Assembly: GCA_046730475.1 (NCBI GenBank)
Contig: JBKPIY010000075.1
Coordinates: 1 to 40,469, forward strand
From: JBKPIY01 sp046730475
GTDB taxonomy: Bacteria > Actinomycetota > Thermoleophilia > Solirubrobacterales > 70-9
Reading direction: 5' to 3'
Length of the DNA stretch: 40,469 bases
Under the pieces are notes generated by a model, which saw only the letters and a list, made by a program, of their open reading frames with translations, was not told where the DNA came from and ran no database searches. Of this stretch, positions 7,491 through 16,211 are shown one piece after another. The position numbers and the translations under genes were made by a program. Position 1 is the stretch's first letter; every line of letters begins with the position of its first letter.

Positions 7491-7496
7491 TAGGAT
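7491..7496 (+). promoter_or_regulatory. -10 element of thrS, leaderless start
   Basis: TAGGAT, 7 nt before the ATG at 7504; no Shine-Dalgarno. It is divergent from the riboswitch transcript. Confidence 0.6.
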
Positions 7497-7503
7497 CAGA
7501 AAG

Positions 7504-9456
7504 ATGGCGGAGGGTGAGCTGAAGGTCGAGCTACCGGACGGGTCTCAGCTAGGGCTGGAGAGTGGCGCCACGGGCGCCGACGCCGCCGCGGCGATCGGGC
7601 CCGGCCTGGCCAGGGCCGCCCTCGCGGTCAAGGTCGACGGCCAGATCCGTGATCTGGCGGCTCCGCTCGGTGACGGGGAGCGGATCGAGATCGTCACCGA
7701 CAAGAGCCCCGAGGCGCTCGAGCTGATCCGCCACGACGCCGCCCATGTCCTCGCCGAGTCCGTCCTCGACCTGTGGCCCGAGGCGAAGATCTCGATCGGC
7801 CCCCCGATCGCCGAGGGCTTCTACTACGACATCGAGTTCCCCGACGGGCAGGGCCCCGGCGAGGAGGACCTGGCCCGGATCGAGGAGCGGATGGCCGAGC
7901 ACGTCCGAGCCGACGAGCCGTTCGAACGCCGGGAGCTCCCCGCCGCCGAGGCGATCGAGCAGTTCCGCGCCCAGGGCCAGGACTACAAGGTCGAGCTGAT
8001 CGAGGACCTGGTTCGCGACGAGGGGGCGACCACCGTCTCGCTCTATCGGAACGGGCCCTTCGAGGACCTCTGCCGCGGCCCCCACGCTCCCTCGACCGGG
8101 CGGATCGGCGCCTTCAAGCTGACCTCGCTCGCGGGCGCCTACTGGCGGGGCGACGAGACCCGCCAGATGCTCACCCGGATCTACGGGACCGCCTTCCGAT
8201 CGAGCGAGGAGCTCGAGGCGCACCTCCATCGCCTCGCGGAGGCTCGCGCCCGCGACCACCGCCGGCTCGGGCCCGCGCTCAACCTGTTCATGCTCCGAGG
8301 CGAGGCGCCGGGGATGCCCTTCTGGCTCCCCGACGGAACGATCCTTCTCGAGCTGATCCAGGCCGAGGTCCGCGCGCACCTTCACCGCGGCGACTACCTG
8401 GAGATTCGCACCCCCCAGGTGCTCGACGAGGAGCTCTGGCATCGCTCGGGCCACTGGGACAACTACAAGGAGAACATGTACTTCGTGCGCGCGGCGGAGG
8501 GCGGGCGCGCGGAGGGCGAGCGCCGGTTCGCGCTGAAGCCGATGAACTGCCCCGGCGCCTGCCTGGTGTTCGGCTCCGAGCGCCACTCCTACCGGGAGCT
8601 CCCCCTGCGGCTGGCCGAGTTCGGCCTCGTCTCCCGCTACGAGCGCGAGGGGGTGCTGCACGGGCTGCTGCGAGTGCGCGCCTTCACCCAGGACGACGCC
8701 CACGTCTATTGCGCCCTCGAGCAGGTCACCGCCGAGGTCGACGCGATCTGCCAGTCGATCGACGAGCTCTACGCCCGGTTCGGGTTCGATGACGTCAGGG
8801 TCGAGCTCTCGACCCGGCCCGAGAAGTCGATTGGGACCGACGAGCAGTGGGAGCGCGCCGAGGGAAGCCTGCGGGAGGCACTCGAGGGCCAGGGCCGCGA
8901 GTTCGAGGTGAGACCGGGCGAGGGGACGTTCTACGGGCCGAAGATCGACTTCCACATCACGGACGCCCTCGGGCGCTCCTGGCAGTGCGGGACCTGCCAG
9001 CTCGACTTCCAGATGCCCGAGCGGTTCGAGCTCACCTACACCGGCGCCGACAACGCCGAGCATCGGCCGGTGATGATCCACCGCGCCCTGCTCGGATCGA
9101 TGGAGCGCTTCGTCGGGATCCTGATCGAGCATCACGCGGGGCGCTTCCCGCTGTGGCTGGCGCCGGTCCAGGTGGGGGTGCTTCCGGTCGCCGACCGCCA
9201 CGTGGACTACGCCCGGGCGGTTGCCGCCGAGCTCAACGCCGCGGGGCTGCGGACGAGGATCGACGAGCGCTCGGAATCGGTCGGACGCAAGGTGCGCGAC
9301 GCCGAGCTCGCCAGATGGCCGTACATGCTTGTGGTCGGCGACGCCGAGCTGGCCGACGGCGCGGTCGCGGTTCGATCCCACCACGAGGGCGATCTCGGCC
9401 GGTCGAAGGTGGCGGAGTTCATCGTCCGAGTGGGCGAAACCCTCGCGCGGGGGTGA
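7504..9456 (+). CDS. thrS: Threonine--tRNA ligase
   Basis: A 650-residue class II synthetase that charges tRNA-Thr. The order is standard: TGS domain (about 3-62), tRNA-SAD editing domain with HDAAHVLAESV (about 80-90) and the Cys-containing CRGPHAPSTGRI, catalytic core (about 245-540) with the zinc-ligand loop MNCPGACLVF, motif 2 (YEREGVLHGLLRVRAFTQDD) and motif 3 (HRALLGSMERF), and an anticodon-binding domain (about 550-650). Full length and no defects. The start follows a TAGGAT hexamer by 7 nt. infC follows after a 124-nt leader. Confidence 0.98.
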   Translation: MAEGELKVELPDGSQLGLESGATGADAAAAIGPGLARAALAVKVDGQIRDLAAPLGDGERIEIVTDKSPEALELIRHDAAHVLAESVLDLWPEAKISIGPPIAEGFYYDIEFPDGQGPGEEDLARIEERMAEHVRADEPFERRELPAAEAIEQFRAQGQDYKVELIEDLVRDEGATTVSLYRNGPFEDLCRGPHAPSTGRIGAFKLTSLAGAYWRGDETRQMLTRIYGTAFRSSEELEAHLHRLAEARARDHRRLGPALNLFMLRGEAPGMPFWLPDGTILLELIQAEVRAHLHRGDYLEIRTPQVLDEELWHRSGHWDNYKENMYFVRAAEGGRAEGERRFALKPMNCPGACLVFGSERHSYRELPLRLAEFGLVSRYEREGVLHGLLRVRAFTQDDAHVYCALEQVTAEVDAICQSIDELYARFGFDDVRVELSTRPEKSIGTDEQWERAEGSLREALEGQGREFEVRPGEGTFYGPKIDFHITDALGRSWQCGTCQLDFQMPERFELTYTGADNAEHRPVMIHRALLGSMERFVGILIEHHAGRFPLWLAPVQVGVLPVADRHVDYARAVAAELNAAGLRTRIDERSESVGRKVRDAELARWPYMLVVGDAELADGAVAVRSHHEGDLGRSKVAEFIVRVGETLARG

Positions 9457-9479
9457 GCCGAGCCGCTACACTGGCGCCA

Positions 9480-9512
9480 ATGCCGGGCACCCACACCACG
9501 AAGCGCCACTGA
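9480..9512 (+). CDS. Putative 10-residue leader peptide upstream of infC
   Basis: ATG at 9480 opens MPGTHTTKRH and ends with TGA. TACACT at 9467-9472 lies exactly 7 nt before the ATG, the spacing seen at other predicted leaderless starts in this window. The ORF covers both 5' arms of two inverted repeats whose 3' arms lie just after its stop, so ribosomes translating it would keep them from pairing. This layout is that of a leader peptide that senses translation. The peptide is too short to test by coding statistics, so function is inferred only from layout. Confidence 0.45.
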   Translation: MPGTHTTKRH

Positions 9513-9532
9513 GCGCCCCGTGCCCGCTTCGT
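9484..9532 (+). promoter_or_regulatory. infC leader RNA with interleaved stems (pseudoknot or switch)
   Basis: CGGGCAC (9484-9490) is complementary to GTGCCCG (9520-9526). ACGAAGCG (9498-9505) is complementary to CGCTTCGT (9525-9532). The order is arm 1, arm 2, arm 1', arm 2', with the 3' arms overlapping by two bases. The RNA could form a coaxial H-type pseudoknot (5 + 8 bp) or two exclusive hairpins. infC operons in other bacteria are controlled by an L20-binding leader; this one does not obviously match it. Confidence 0.5.
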
Positions 9533-9580
9533 CGATCGATCATCGCCTCCCCGCTTGACCAGCCTCGCGATCAGTAGCTA

Positions 9581-10192
9581 GTGGCGGTCTCTCGGTTCGA
9601 CCGCCGGCCGCCCGAGCGCGACCCCACCCGGATCAACGAGCGGATCCGCGTCCCCGAGGTGCGGCTGATCAACGAGAACGGGGAGCAGGTCGGGATCGTC
9701 CCCACCGAGGAGGCCCGCGAGTACGCGCGCGAGCGCGACCTCGACTTGGTCGAGGTGGCCCCCGACTCGAAGCCCCCCGTCTGCCGGGTGCTCGACTACT
9801 CGAAGTACAAGTACGAGCAAGAGCAGAAGGCGAAGGCGGCCCGCAAGCACCAGCAGCAGGTGAACGTGCGGGAGATCAAGCTGCGCCCGAAGATCGCCCA
9901 GCACGACTACGAGACCAAGCGCGGCCACGTCGAGCGCTTCCTGCGAAACCAGGACAAGGTGAAGGTGACGATCATGTTCCGCGGCCGCGAGCAGAGCCAT
10001 CCGGAGCGCGGCCGGGCGCTCCTCGACCGCCTTTGCAGCGACCTCGACGGGCTCGCCACGATCGAGTCGGAGCCCCTCCAGGAGGGGCGCAATATGACGA
10101 TGCTGCTCGCGCCCAGCCGGGGGGCGAGCCGCAAGCCCAAGCAGCCCTCCGCCGGCGTCGGGGACGAGACCTCCGAGGGCTCCCCGAGCTAG
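9581..10192 (+). CDS. infC: Translation initiation factor IF-3
   Basis: A 203-residue protein with the IF3-N domain (TRINERIRVPEVRLINENGEQ, about 16-36) and IF3-C domain (VREIKLRPKI... through MTMLLAP, about 90-185), plus a short variable C-terminal tail rich in Ser/Lys/Gly. It binds the 30S subunit and checks the start codon. A GTG at 9581 is used here; no Shine-Dalgarno is visible and IF3 genes often use rare starts, so the true start could be an internal non-ATG codon nearer TRINERI. It is the first gene of infC-rpmI-rplT. Confidence 0.95.
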   Translation: MAVSRFDRRPPERDPTRINERIRVPEVRLINENGEQVGIVPTEEAREYARERDLDLVEVAPDSKPPVCRVLDYSKYKYEQEQKAKAARKHQQQVNVREIKLRPKIAQHDYETKRGHVERFLRNQDKVKVTIMFRGREQSHPERGRALLDRLCSDLDGLATIESEPLQEGRNMTMLLAPSRGASRKPKQPSAGVGDETSEGSPS

Positions 10193-10255
10193 TCCTGCAG
10201 CGGAGAGCCGTCGCCCGGCCCCCGCGTGCGTTCCTGCTTCAATGTGGCGTCCGCG

Positions 10256-10459
10256 ATGCCGAAGATGAAGACCCACTCCGGCGCCAAGAAGCGCTTCCGC
10301 AAGACCGCCAAGGGCAAGCTTCGCGGGCGGCGGGCCAACTCCAGTCACATCCTGGAGAAGAAGTCCCCCGCTCGAAAGCGTCGCTTCGAGCGCCCCGTCG
10401 AGATCTCGCGGGCCGACCGCAGCCGGGTGAAGGCGCTGCTCGCGGGGAGGGGTCGCTGA
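10256..10459 (+). CDS. rpmI: 50S ribosomal protein L35
   Basis: A 67-residue, very basic L35 protein with the family start MPKMKTHSGAKKRFRKT. The open frame extends to 10226, but the ATG at 10256 gives the standard N-terminus. The TGA overlaps the ATG of rplT by one base, so translation of the two is coupled. Confidence 0.97.
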   Translation: MPKMKTHSGAKKRFRKTAKGKLRGRRANSSHILEKKSPARKRRFERPVEISRADRSRVKALLAGRGR

Positions 10460-10818
10460 TGCCCCGCGCCACCAACGCGGTCGCGCGGCGCCGCCGCCGC
10501 AAGAAGGTGCTCAGCCAGGCGAAGGGGTACTGGGGCCGTAAGCACTCGAGCTACCGGTTCGCGAACGAGCAGCTGATGCGATCGGGCGCCTACGCCTACC
10601 GCGATCGCCGCGCCCGCAAGCGCGACTTCCGCCGCCTGTGGATCACCCGGATCAACGCCGCCGCCAGGCGCGAGGGGATGAGCTACTCGGGGCTGATCCA
10701 CGGCCTCCAGCAGGCGAACGTCGAGGTGAACCGAAAGATGTTGGCCGAGATCGCCGTCAACGACCCCGATGGCTTTCGCCGATTCGTGGAGCTCGCCCGG
10801 GAGGCTGCCGCGGCCTGA
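10459..10818 (+). CDS. rplT: 50S ribosomal protein L20
   Basis: A 119-residue L20 protein, which binds 23S rRNA early in assembly and autoregulates the infC operon in several bacteria. The basic N-terminus (RRRRRKKVLSQAKGYWGRK) and RDRRARKRDFRRLWI are diagnostic. GGGGAGGGG lies 6 nt before the ATG, inside the end of rpmI. A rho-independent terminator follows. Confidence 0.98.
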   Translation: MPRATNAVARRRRRKKVLSQAKGYWGRKHSSYRFANEQLMRSGAYAYRDRRARKRDFRRLWITRINAAARREGMSYSGLIHGLQQANVEVNRKMLAEIAVNDPDGFRRFVELAREAAAA

Positions 10819-10843
10819 GCCGGCAGCCGGATACCACTCTCCC

Positions 10844-10877
10844 GGGCGGGTCGCGATCGGCGGCACCGCCCTTTTTT
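10844..10877 (+). terminator. Rho-independent terminator after rplT
   Basis: GGGCGG (10844-10849) with a one-base bulge pairs with ACCGCCC (10865-10871), followed by six Ts (10872-10877). It is the only classical hairpin plus T-tract found in the window. It separates the ribosomal genes from the methyltransferase-phe-arg unit. Confidence 0.8.
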
Positions 10878-10900
10878 GTTGCACGACCAACCCACCGAAG

Positions 10901-11623
10901 ATGACGATCACGAGTCCTCAGAACGAGAAGCTGAAGCTCGTCCGCCGGCTGCAGCAGCGAAAGCACCGCGAGCGCGAGGGCCTCTTCCTGGGCGAGGGCG
11001 AGGACCTGCTCGCCGCCGCCAGGGCCTCGGGCGCCGAGCCGGTCGAGCTCCTGACCGCGGCGGGGGAGGGGCTGGGCGGGACCGAGGTCGAGGGGGAGGT
11101 GCTTGCCTCGGCCTCGACCCTGGGCTCGGGGACCAGGGCGATCGGGGTGTGGCCGCGGCGCTGGGCCGAGCGGATCTCGGCGCCGGCGATCTACCTGCAC
11201 GCGATCGCCGACCCCGGCAACGTCGGGGCGATCGTCCGCTCCGCCGCCTCCCTGGTGGGCGGGACGGTGGTACTGGGGCCGGGCTGTGCCGACCCGTACT
11301 CGCCGAAGGCGGTCCGGGCGAGCATGGGGGCGATCTTCACCGAGCCGCTGGTGCGGGCGAATGCCGCCGACACCCCGGAGCCGCGGGTCGCGCTCGTCGC
11401 CCACGGCGGCGAGCCGCTGGAGGGGCTCGGCGCCTCCGCCACCCTCTGCCTCGGGGCCGAGCGCGGGGGGCTACCGGGGGAGATCGACGCGCTCTGCGCC
11501 CGTCGGGTGACGATCCCGCTTCGCGAGGGGGCCGAGTCGTTGAACGTCGCCGCGGCGGCGGCGATCGCCCTCCACCGGATAGCTTCCCCCCCTCAGGATC
11601 CAGGGGATTCCCGTCATGGTTGA
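10901..11623 (+). CDS. SpoU/TrmH-family RNA 2'-O-methyltransferase
   Basis: A 240-residue SPOUT methyltransferase that transfers methyl from SAM to an rRNA or tRNA ribose. The N-terminal substrate-binding part (SPQNEKLKLVRRLQQRKHRE) and the knotted C-terminal domain are complete: motif 1 IADPGNVGAIVRSA, motif 2 LCLGAERGGLP, motif 3 SLNVAAAAAIALHR. It occupies the actinobacterial tsnR-like position between rplT and pheS. The ATG at 10901 was preferred because upstream in-frame sequence would run through the terminator. The 3' end overlaps pheS by 8 nt. The target nucleotide is unknown. Confidence 0.93.
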   Translation: MTITSPQNEKLKLVRRLQQRKHREREGLFLGEGEDLLAAARASGAEPVELLTAAGEGLGGTEVEGEVLASASTLGSGTRAIGVWPRRWAERISAPAIYLHAIADPGNVGAIVRSAASLVGGTVVLGPGCADPYSPKAVRASMGAIFTEPLVRANAADTPEPRVALVAHGGEPLEGLGASATLCLGAERGGLPGEIDALCARRVTIPLREGAESLNVAAAAAIALHRIASPPQDPGDSRHG

Positions 11624-12698
11624 GCGGATCGAGGAGATCAGGCGCGAAGCGGCGGAGGCGATCGCGGCCGCCGCCGGCACCCGCGAGCTGGAGGAGCTCC
11701 GGGTGCGCTACCTGGGTCGAAAGGCCGAGCTCACCGCGATCCTGCGCGGGATCGCGGAGCTCCCTTCCGCCGAGCGCGGCCCTGTCGGGAGGGCCGGTAA
11801 CGAGGCGCGAGTCGAGCTCGAGGGCCTCCTGGAGCGACGGGCGGCCGCGCTCGACGCCGCCGAGCTCGAGGGGAGGCTGGCGGGGGATCGGGTGGACGTC
11901 ACCCTGCCGGGGTCGCCGGCGCCGCCGGTCGGCCATCTCCACCTGATCACCCGCACCCGCCGGGAGATCGAGGACCTGATGGTGGGGCTCGGCTACCGGG
12001 TGCTCGAGGGACCCGAGGTCGAACTCGACTACTACAACTTCACCGCCCTCAACCACCCGCCAGGGCACCCGGCCCGGATGATCCAGGACACCTTCTACGT
12101 GGCGCCCGGGTCGCTGGGCCGGGCGGTCGAGGAGGACGAGGTGCTGCTGCGGACCCACACTTCCCCGATGCAGGTGCGGGCGATGGAGAGGGTGCCGCCG
12201 CCGATCTTCTACATCTTCCCGGGCAAGGTCTACCGGCGCGACTCCGACGCCACCCACAGCCCGATGTTCCACCAGGTCGAGGGTCTCGCGGTGGGGGAGG
12301 CGATCACCCTCGCCGATCTCCGCGGCACCCTGCTGGTGATGCTCAGGGGGCTGTTCGGGCCCGACCGCGAGCTGCGGATCCGCCCGCACTACTTCCCCTT
12401 CACCGAGCCGAGCGTGGAGGTGGACGTCTCCTGCTTCGCCTGCGACGGGTCCGGCACCCTGCCCGACGGCACGCGCTGCGGGCTCTGCAAGGGGGTCGGC
12501 TGGATCGAGATCCTCGGCGCCGGAATGGTGGACCCGAACGTCTACGGGTTCGTGGAGGAATCCGGCTACGACCCCGATCGGATCCAGGGGTTCGCCTTCG
12601 GGCTGGGGATCGAGCGGGTAGCCCTGCTGAAGCACGGGATTCCCGACCTGCGCAGCTTCTTCGACAACGACGTCCGGATGCTGGAGCAGTTCGCATGA
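11616..12698 (+). CDS. pheS: Phenylalanine--tRNA ligase subunit alpha
   Basis: A 360-residue catalytic subunit of the heterotetrameric PheRS. It has an N-terminal helical tRNA-binding region (about 1-85) and a class II core with HPPGHPARMIQDTFY, THTSPMQVRAM, FPGKVYRRDSDATHSP and FGLGIERVALLKHGIPD. A Cys-rich insert (about 270-295: CFACDGSG and CGLCKGVGW) is the putative zinc site found in many bacterial PheS. It overlaps the methyltransferase gene by 8 nt and pheT by 4 nt (ATGA), so the unit is translated in a coupled way. Confidence 0.98.
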   Translation: MVERIEEIRREAAEAIAAAAGTRELEELRVRYLGRKAELTAILRGIAELPSAERGPVGRAGNEARVELEGLLERRAAALDAAELEGRLAGDRVDVTLPGSPAPPVGHLHLITRTRREIEDLMVGLGYRVLEGPEVELDYYNFTALNHPPGHPARMIQDTFYVAPGSLGRAVEEDEVLLRTHTSPMQVRAMERVPPPIFYIFPGKVYRRDSDATHSPMFHQVEGLAVGEAITLADLRGTLLVMLRGLFGPDRELRIRPHYFPFTEPSVEVDVSCFACDGSGTLPDGTRCGLCKGVGWIEILGAGMVDPNVYGFVEESGYDPDRIQGFAFGLGIERVALLKHGIPDLRSFFDNDVRMLEQFA

Positions 12699-15184
12699 GG
12701 GTCCCGATCAGCTGGCTCAGCGCCTACTGCGATCCGGGCTGGGAGCCCGATCGTCTCGCCGAGCGCCTGGCGATGACCGGGACCGAGGTCGAGCGGGTGG
12801 TCCCCGCGGGGGCCCCGTCGCCGGACGGCTTCGTGGTCGGGCGGGTGCTCTCGGTCTCCAGACATCCCGACGCCGACCGGCTGAGCGTCTGCGAGGTCGA
12901 TACCGGCGAGGGCGAGCGGACGATCGTCTGCGGCGCCCCCAACGTCGCCGCCGGCCAGCTGGTGCCGGTGGCGCTTCCCGGCGCCGTTCTCCCCGGCGGT
13001 GTCGAGCTGAAGCAGGCGAAGCTGCGCGGGGTGGTCTCCGACGGGATGATCCTCTCGGAGAGCGAGCTCGAGATCGGCGACGATGCGGACGGGATCATCG
13101 TCCTCGCCGAGCAGGGGGCGGAGCTGGACGGGGCAAGGCCGGGCACCGCGCTCGCCGACGTGATCCCGATCTCCGACCGGGTGCTCGAGCTCGAGGTGAC
13201 CACCAACCGTCCCGACTGCCTCGCGATCTACGGGGTCGCCCGCGAGGTCCACGCGATCAGCGAGGCTCCGCTCGCCGATCCCCCGTGGGTCGAGGACGCG
13301 GCGGCCGAGGGGGCGGGGAAGGTCGACGACTACGCCTCGGTCGAAGTCGAGGCGCCCGACCTCTGCCCGCGGTTTACCGCCCGGGTCTTCACCGACGTCA
13401 CCATCGCTCCCTCGCCGCCGTGGCTGAAGGCGCGGCTGATGGCCGCAGGCCAGCGCCCGATCAACAACGTCGTCGACATCACCAACTATGTGATGCTGCT
13501 CATCGGCCAGCCCCTGCACGCCTTCGATCTCGACCGGGTCCCCGACGGGGCCCTGATCATCCGCACCGCCCGCCGGGGCGAGACGATGACCACCCTCGAC
13601 GGGGTCGAGCGCACCTTCGACGCCGACACGGTCCTGGTGTGCGACCGCGAGGGCCCCTCGGGGATCGGCGGGATCATGGGCGGTGAAGCCTCGGAGGTAT
13701 CGGAATCGACCACCCGGGTCCTGCTCGAGGCGGCCACCTGGAACGGGGTCAACATCCTCCGCACCTCGCGAGTGCTGAGCCTCCGCTCGGAAGCCTCGGC
13801 GCGATTCGAGAAGCAGCTTCATCCCGAGCTCGCGATCCGCGCCCAGCGGCTCGCCTCGCGGCTGATGGTCGAGCTGTGCGGGGCCCGGCTGGTACCGGGG
13901 ACGATCGACGTCAACCCCGGTCTCCCCGACCCCCGGGTGGTGCGGCTGCGGGTGGCGAAGGCCGAGGCGCTGATCGGGATGCCGATCGACTCCGATACCT
14001 GCATCGAGCGGCTCGAGCGGCTCGGGTTCGAGGTCGCCCGCCGGGGAAGCCCGAAGGGCTCGGAGCTCGACGCCAGGGTCCCCCCGGAGCGCGACGGCGA
14101 CGTTCGCCGCGAGGCCGACCTGATCGAGGAGGTCGCCCGGCTCGGCGACATCGATCGCAATCTCCCCTCCACCCTGCCGGCCGAGGCCGGCCGGGTCGGC
14201 GGGCTCACCCGCGACCAGCACCTCCGCCGCCGCGCCGAGGACGTCCTCCGCGACCTCGGCTGCGACGAGATCGTCGGCTGGAGCTTCTACGACCCCGGGG
14301 TGGCCGACCGGCTGCGGCTGCCCGAGGACGATTCCCGCCGCCGCTGCATCGAGATCTCGAATCCCCTCTCGTCCGACCAGGCGCTGATGAGGACAACCCT
14401 CGTGGCCAGCCTCCTCGACGTCGCCCGCGACAACCTGGCGCGCGGCGCCGAGCGGGTGGCGCTGTTCGAGTCCGGCCGCGCCTACCTGCGCGACGGCACG
14501 CCCTCGGCCGGGGGCGGCGTCCTGGCGGGCGAGTTCGCAGGCAGGCTGCCCGCCCCGGCGCTCGAGCCCCACCGGATCGGTTGTCTGCTCTCCGGCGCCC
14601 CCTCGCGCGAGTGGCGCGGGGGGGCGGCGGCGCCCGATCTCTTCGTCGCCAAGGGGCTGCTGGAGGCGCTCTGCGCCCAGCTCGAGGTCGAGCCCGGGTT
14701 CGAGCCGGCCGGGGAGCCGTTCCTCCATCCCGGGCGGACGGCGCGGGTCCTGGTCGGAGGCGAGGATGCCGGCTGGTTGGGGGAGGTCCACCCGCTGGTG
14801 GCGCGGGCATGGGACCTCGAGAGCGCCGTCGGCTTCGAGGTCGACCTGGCGCCGCTGGTCGAGGCCTCGGCGATCGACCGGGAGCGGTACAAGGACGTAA
14901 CCACCTATCCGGCGGTCTACGAGGACATCGCTGTCGTCGTTCCGGAGGACGTCCCCGCCGCCCGGGTGCGCGAGGTGGTCCTCGCCGGCGCCGGCGAGCT
15001 CCTGGACTCGGCCGAGATCTTCGACCTCTACCGCGGCGAACAGCTCGGCGAGGACCGGAAGTCGATCGCGCTGCGGCTCTCCTTCCGCGCCCCCGATCGG
15101 ACCCTGACCGACGAGGAGGTCGCCGAGCGCCGGGACGCGATCCGGGCCGCTCTCGCCGAGATCGGGGGGTCGCTGCGTGAGTAG
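12695..15184 (+). CDS. pheT: Phenylalanine--tRNA ligase subunit beta
   Basis: An 829-residue beta subunit with the full-length architecture: tRNA-binding OB domain (about 40-150), B3/B4 editing domain (about 205-370, NNVVDITNYVM, GGIMGGEASEVS), B5 domain (about 395-475), a catalytic-like domain, and the ferredoxin-like anticodon-binding domain at the C-terminus (about 738-829, TYPAVYEDIAVVVPEDV). It starts ATGA over the pheS stop. Its last 8 nt overlap the GTG of argC, linking amino-acid charging and arginine synthesis in one transcript, as in other actinobacteria. Confidence 0.98.
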   Translation: MRVPISWLSAYCDPGWEPDRLAERLAMTGTEVERVVPAGAPSPDGFVVGRVLSVSRHPDADRLSVCEVDTGEGERTIVCGAPNVAAGQLVPVALPGAVLPGGVELKQAKLRGVVSDGMILSESELEIGDDADGIIVLAEQGAELDGARPGTALADVIPISDRVLELEVTTNRPDCLAIYGVAREVHAISEAPLADPPWVEDAAAEGAGKVDDYASVEVEAPDLCPRFTARVFTDVTIAPSPPWLKARLMAAGQRPINNVVDITNYVMLLIGQPLHAFDLDRVPDGALIIRTARRGETMTTLDGVERTFDADTVLVCDREGPSGIGGIMGGEASEVSESTTRVLLEAATWNGVNILRTSRVLSLRSEASARFEKQLHPELAIRAQRLASRLMVELCGARLVPGTIDVNPGLPDPRVVRLRVAKAEALIGMPIDSDTCIERLERLGFEVARRGSPKGSELDARVPPERDGDVRREADLIEEVARLGDIDRNLPSTLPAEAGRVGGLTRDQHLRRRAEDVLRDLGCDEIVGWSFYDPGVADRLRLPEDDSRRRCIEISNPLSSDQALMRTTLVASLLDVARDNLARGAERVALFESGRAYLRDGTPSAGGGVLAGEFAGRLPAPALEPHRIGCLLSGAPSREWRGGAAAPDLFVAKGLLEALCAQLEVEPGFEPAGEPFLHPGRTARVLVGGEDAGWLGEVHPLVARAWDLESAVGFEVDLAPLVEASAIDRERYKDVTTYPAVYEDIAVVVPEDVPAARVREVVLAGAGELLDSAEIFDLYRGEQLGEDRKSIALRLSFRAPDRTLTDEEVAERRDAIRAALAEIGGSLRE

Positions 15185-16211
15185 CCCCAACCCGCAACCC
15201 CTCGCGGGAGACCCCGCCGCACGGGTGATGGTCGCCGGCGCCTCCGGCTTTGCCGGCGCTCTCGCCGCCCACCTCGCCTGGCGCCACCCGAGCCTGGAGC
15301 TGGTGTCGGTCACCTCGCGGAGCGACTCCGGCCGGCGCCTCGATGACCTCTACCCGCGCTACCGGGTGCCGCTGATGCTCGAAGAGCTCGACCCCGGCTC
15401 CCCGCCCGGTGGGATCGATGCCGCCCTGATCGCCTACCCGCACGGCGCCGCCGCGCCGGTGGTGGCGGCGCTCCGCAGGCGCGGGGTCAGTGTGGTCGAC
15501 CTGTCGGCCGACTTCCGCCTCCGCGACCTCGACACCTACGTGCGCTGGTACGGAGACCACGGCGCCCCCGAGCTCTTCGGCCGGGGGGTCTACGGGCTGT
15601 CCGAGCTCTACCGCGAACAGCTCCGTGGGGCCGAGCTCGTCGCCACCCCGGGCTGCTATCCGACCGCGACGGTGCTGGCGCTGGCCCCGCTCGCCGAGCG
15701 GGGGCTGATCGCCGAGGCGATCGTCGACGCCAAGCAGGGGGTGTCGGGGGCCGGCCGCGGGGGCGGCGACGAGATGCACTACGTGTCGATGGACGAGAAC
15801 GCCTTCCCCTACAAGACCGAGGGTCACCGTCATCGCCCCGAGATCGAGCAGGAGCTGGCGGCGCTCGGGAGCGAGGCGCCGGTGGTGTTCGTCCCCCACC
15901 TGCTCCCGCTCGACCAGGGGGAGCTGGTGAGCTGCTTCGTCGCCACCACCGAGCCGATCTCGAAGGAGGAGCTCCAGGAGCTCTACCGCGAGCGCTACCG
16001 GGGCGAGCGCTTCGTCCGCGTCCTCGACCACCCACCCGGGCTCCGGGACGTCCGCGACACCAACGAGTGCCACCTCTATGTCACCGTCGAGGAGCGCGGC
16101 CGGGTGCTCGCCTTCTCGGCGATCGACAACCTTTGGAAGGGGGCCGCGTCGCAGGCGATCCAGAACCTGAACCTGATGCTCGGCCTTCCCGAGGAGGAGG
16201 GGATCTCGTGA
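15177..16211 (+). CDS. argC: N-acetyl-gamma-glutamyl-phosphate reductase
   Basis: A 344-residue NADPH-dependent reductase for the third step of arginine synthesis. The nucleotide motif GASGFAG is at 21-27, the catalytic cysteine is C160 in ATPGCYPTA, and the substrate segments KQGVSGAGRGGGDEMHY and FVPHLLPLDQGEL are intact. The GTG start overlaps the end of pheT by 8 nt. It is followed by argJ with GTGA overlap. Confidence 0.97.
   Translation: MSSPNPQPLAGDPAARVMVAGASGFAGALAAHLAWRHPSLELVSVTSRSDSGRRLDDLYPRYRVPLMLEELDPGSPPGGIDAALIAYPHGAAAPVVAALRRRGVSVVDLSADFRLRDLDTYVRWYGDHGAPELFGRGVYGLSELYREQLRGAELVATPGCYPTATVLALAPLAERGLIAEAIVDAKQGVSGAGRGGGDEMHYVSMDENAFPYKTEGHRHRPEIEQELAALGSEAPVVFVPHLLPLDQGELVSCFVATTEPISKEELQELYRERYRGERFVRVLDHPPGLRDVRDTNECHLYVTVEERGRVLAFSAIDNLWKGAASQAIQNLNLMLGLPEEEGIS

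Noticed and set aside
12566..15313. A 915-codon open frame on the minus strand
   Set aside because: Fully antisense to pheT and the start of argC; long antisense frames arise from high GC. Composition (Arg/Asp/Gly/Pro-rich, no motif) is not protein-like.
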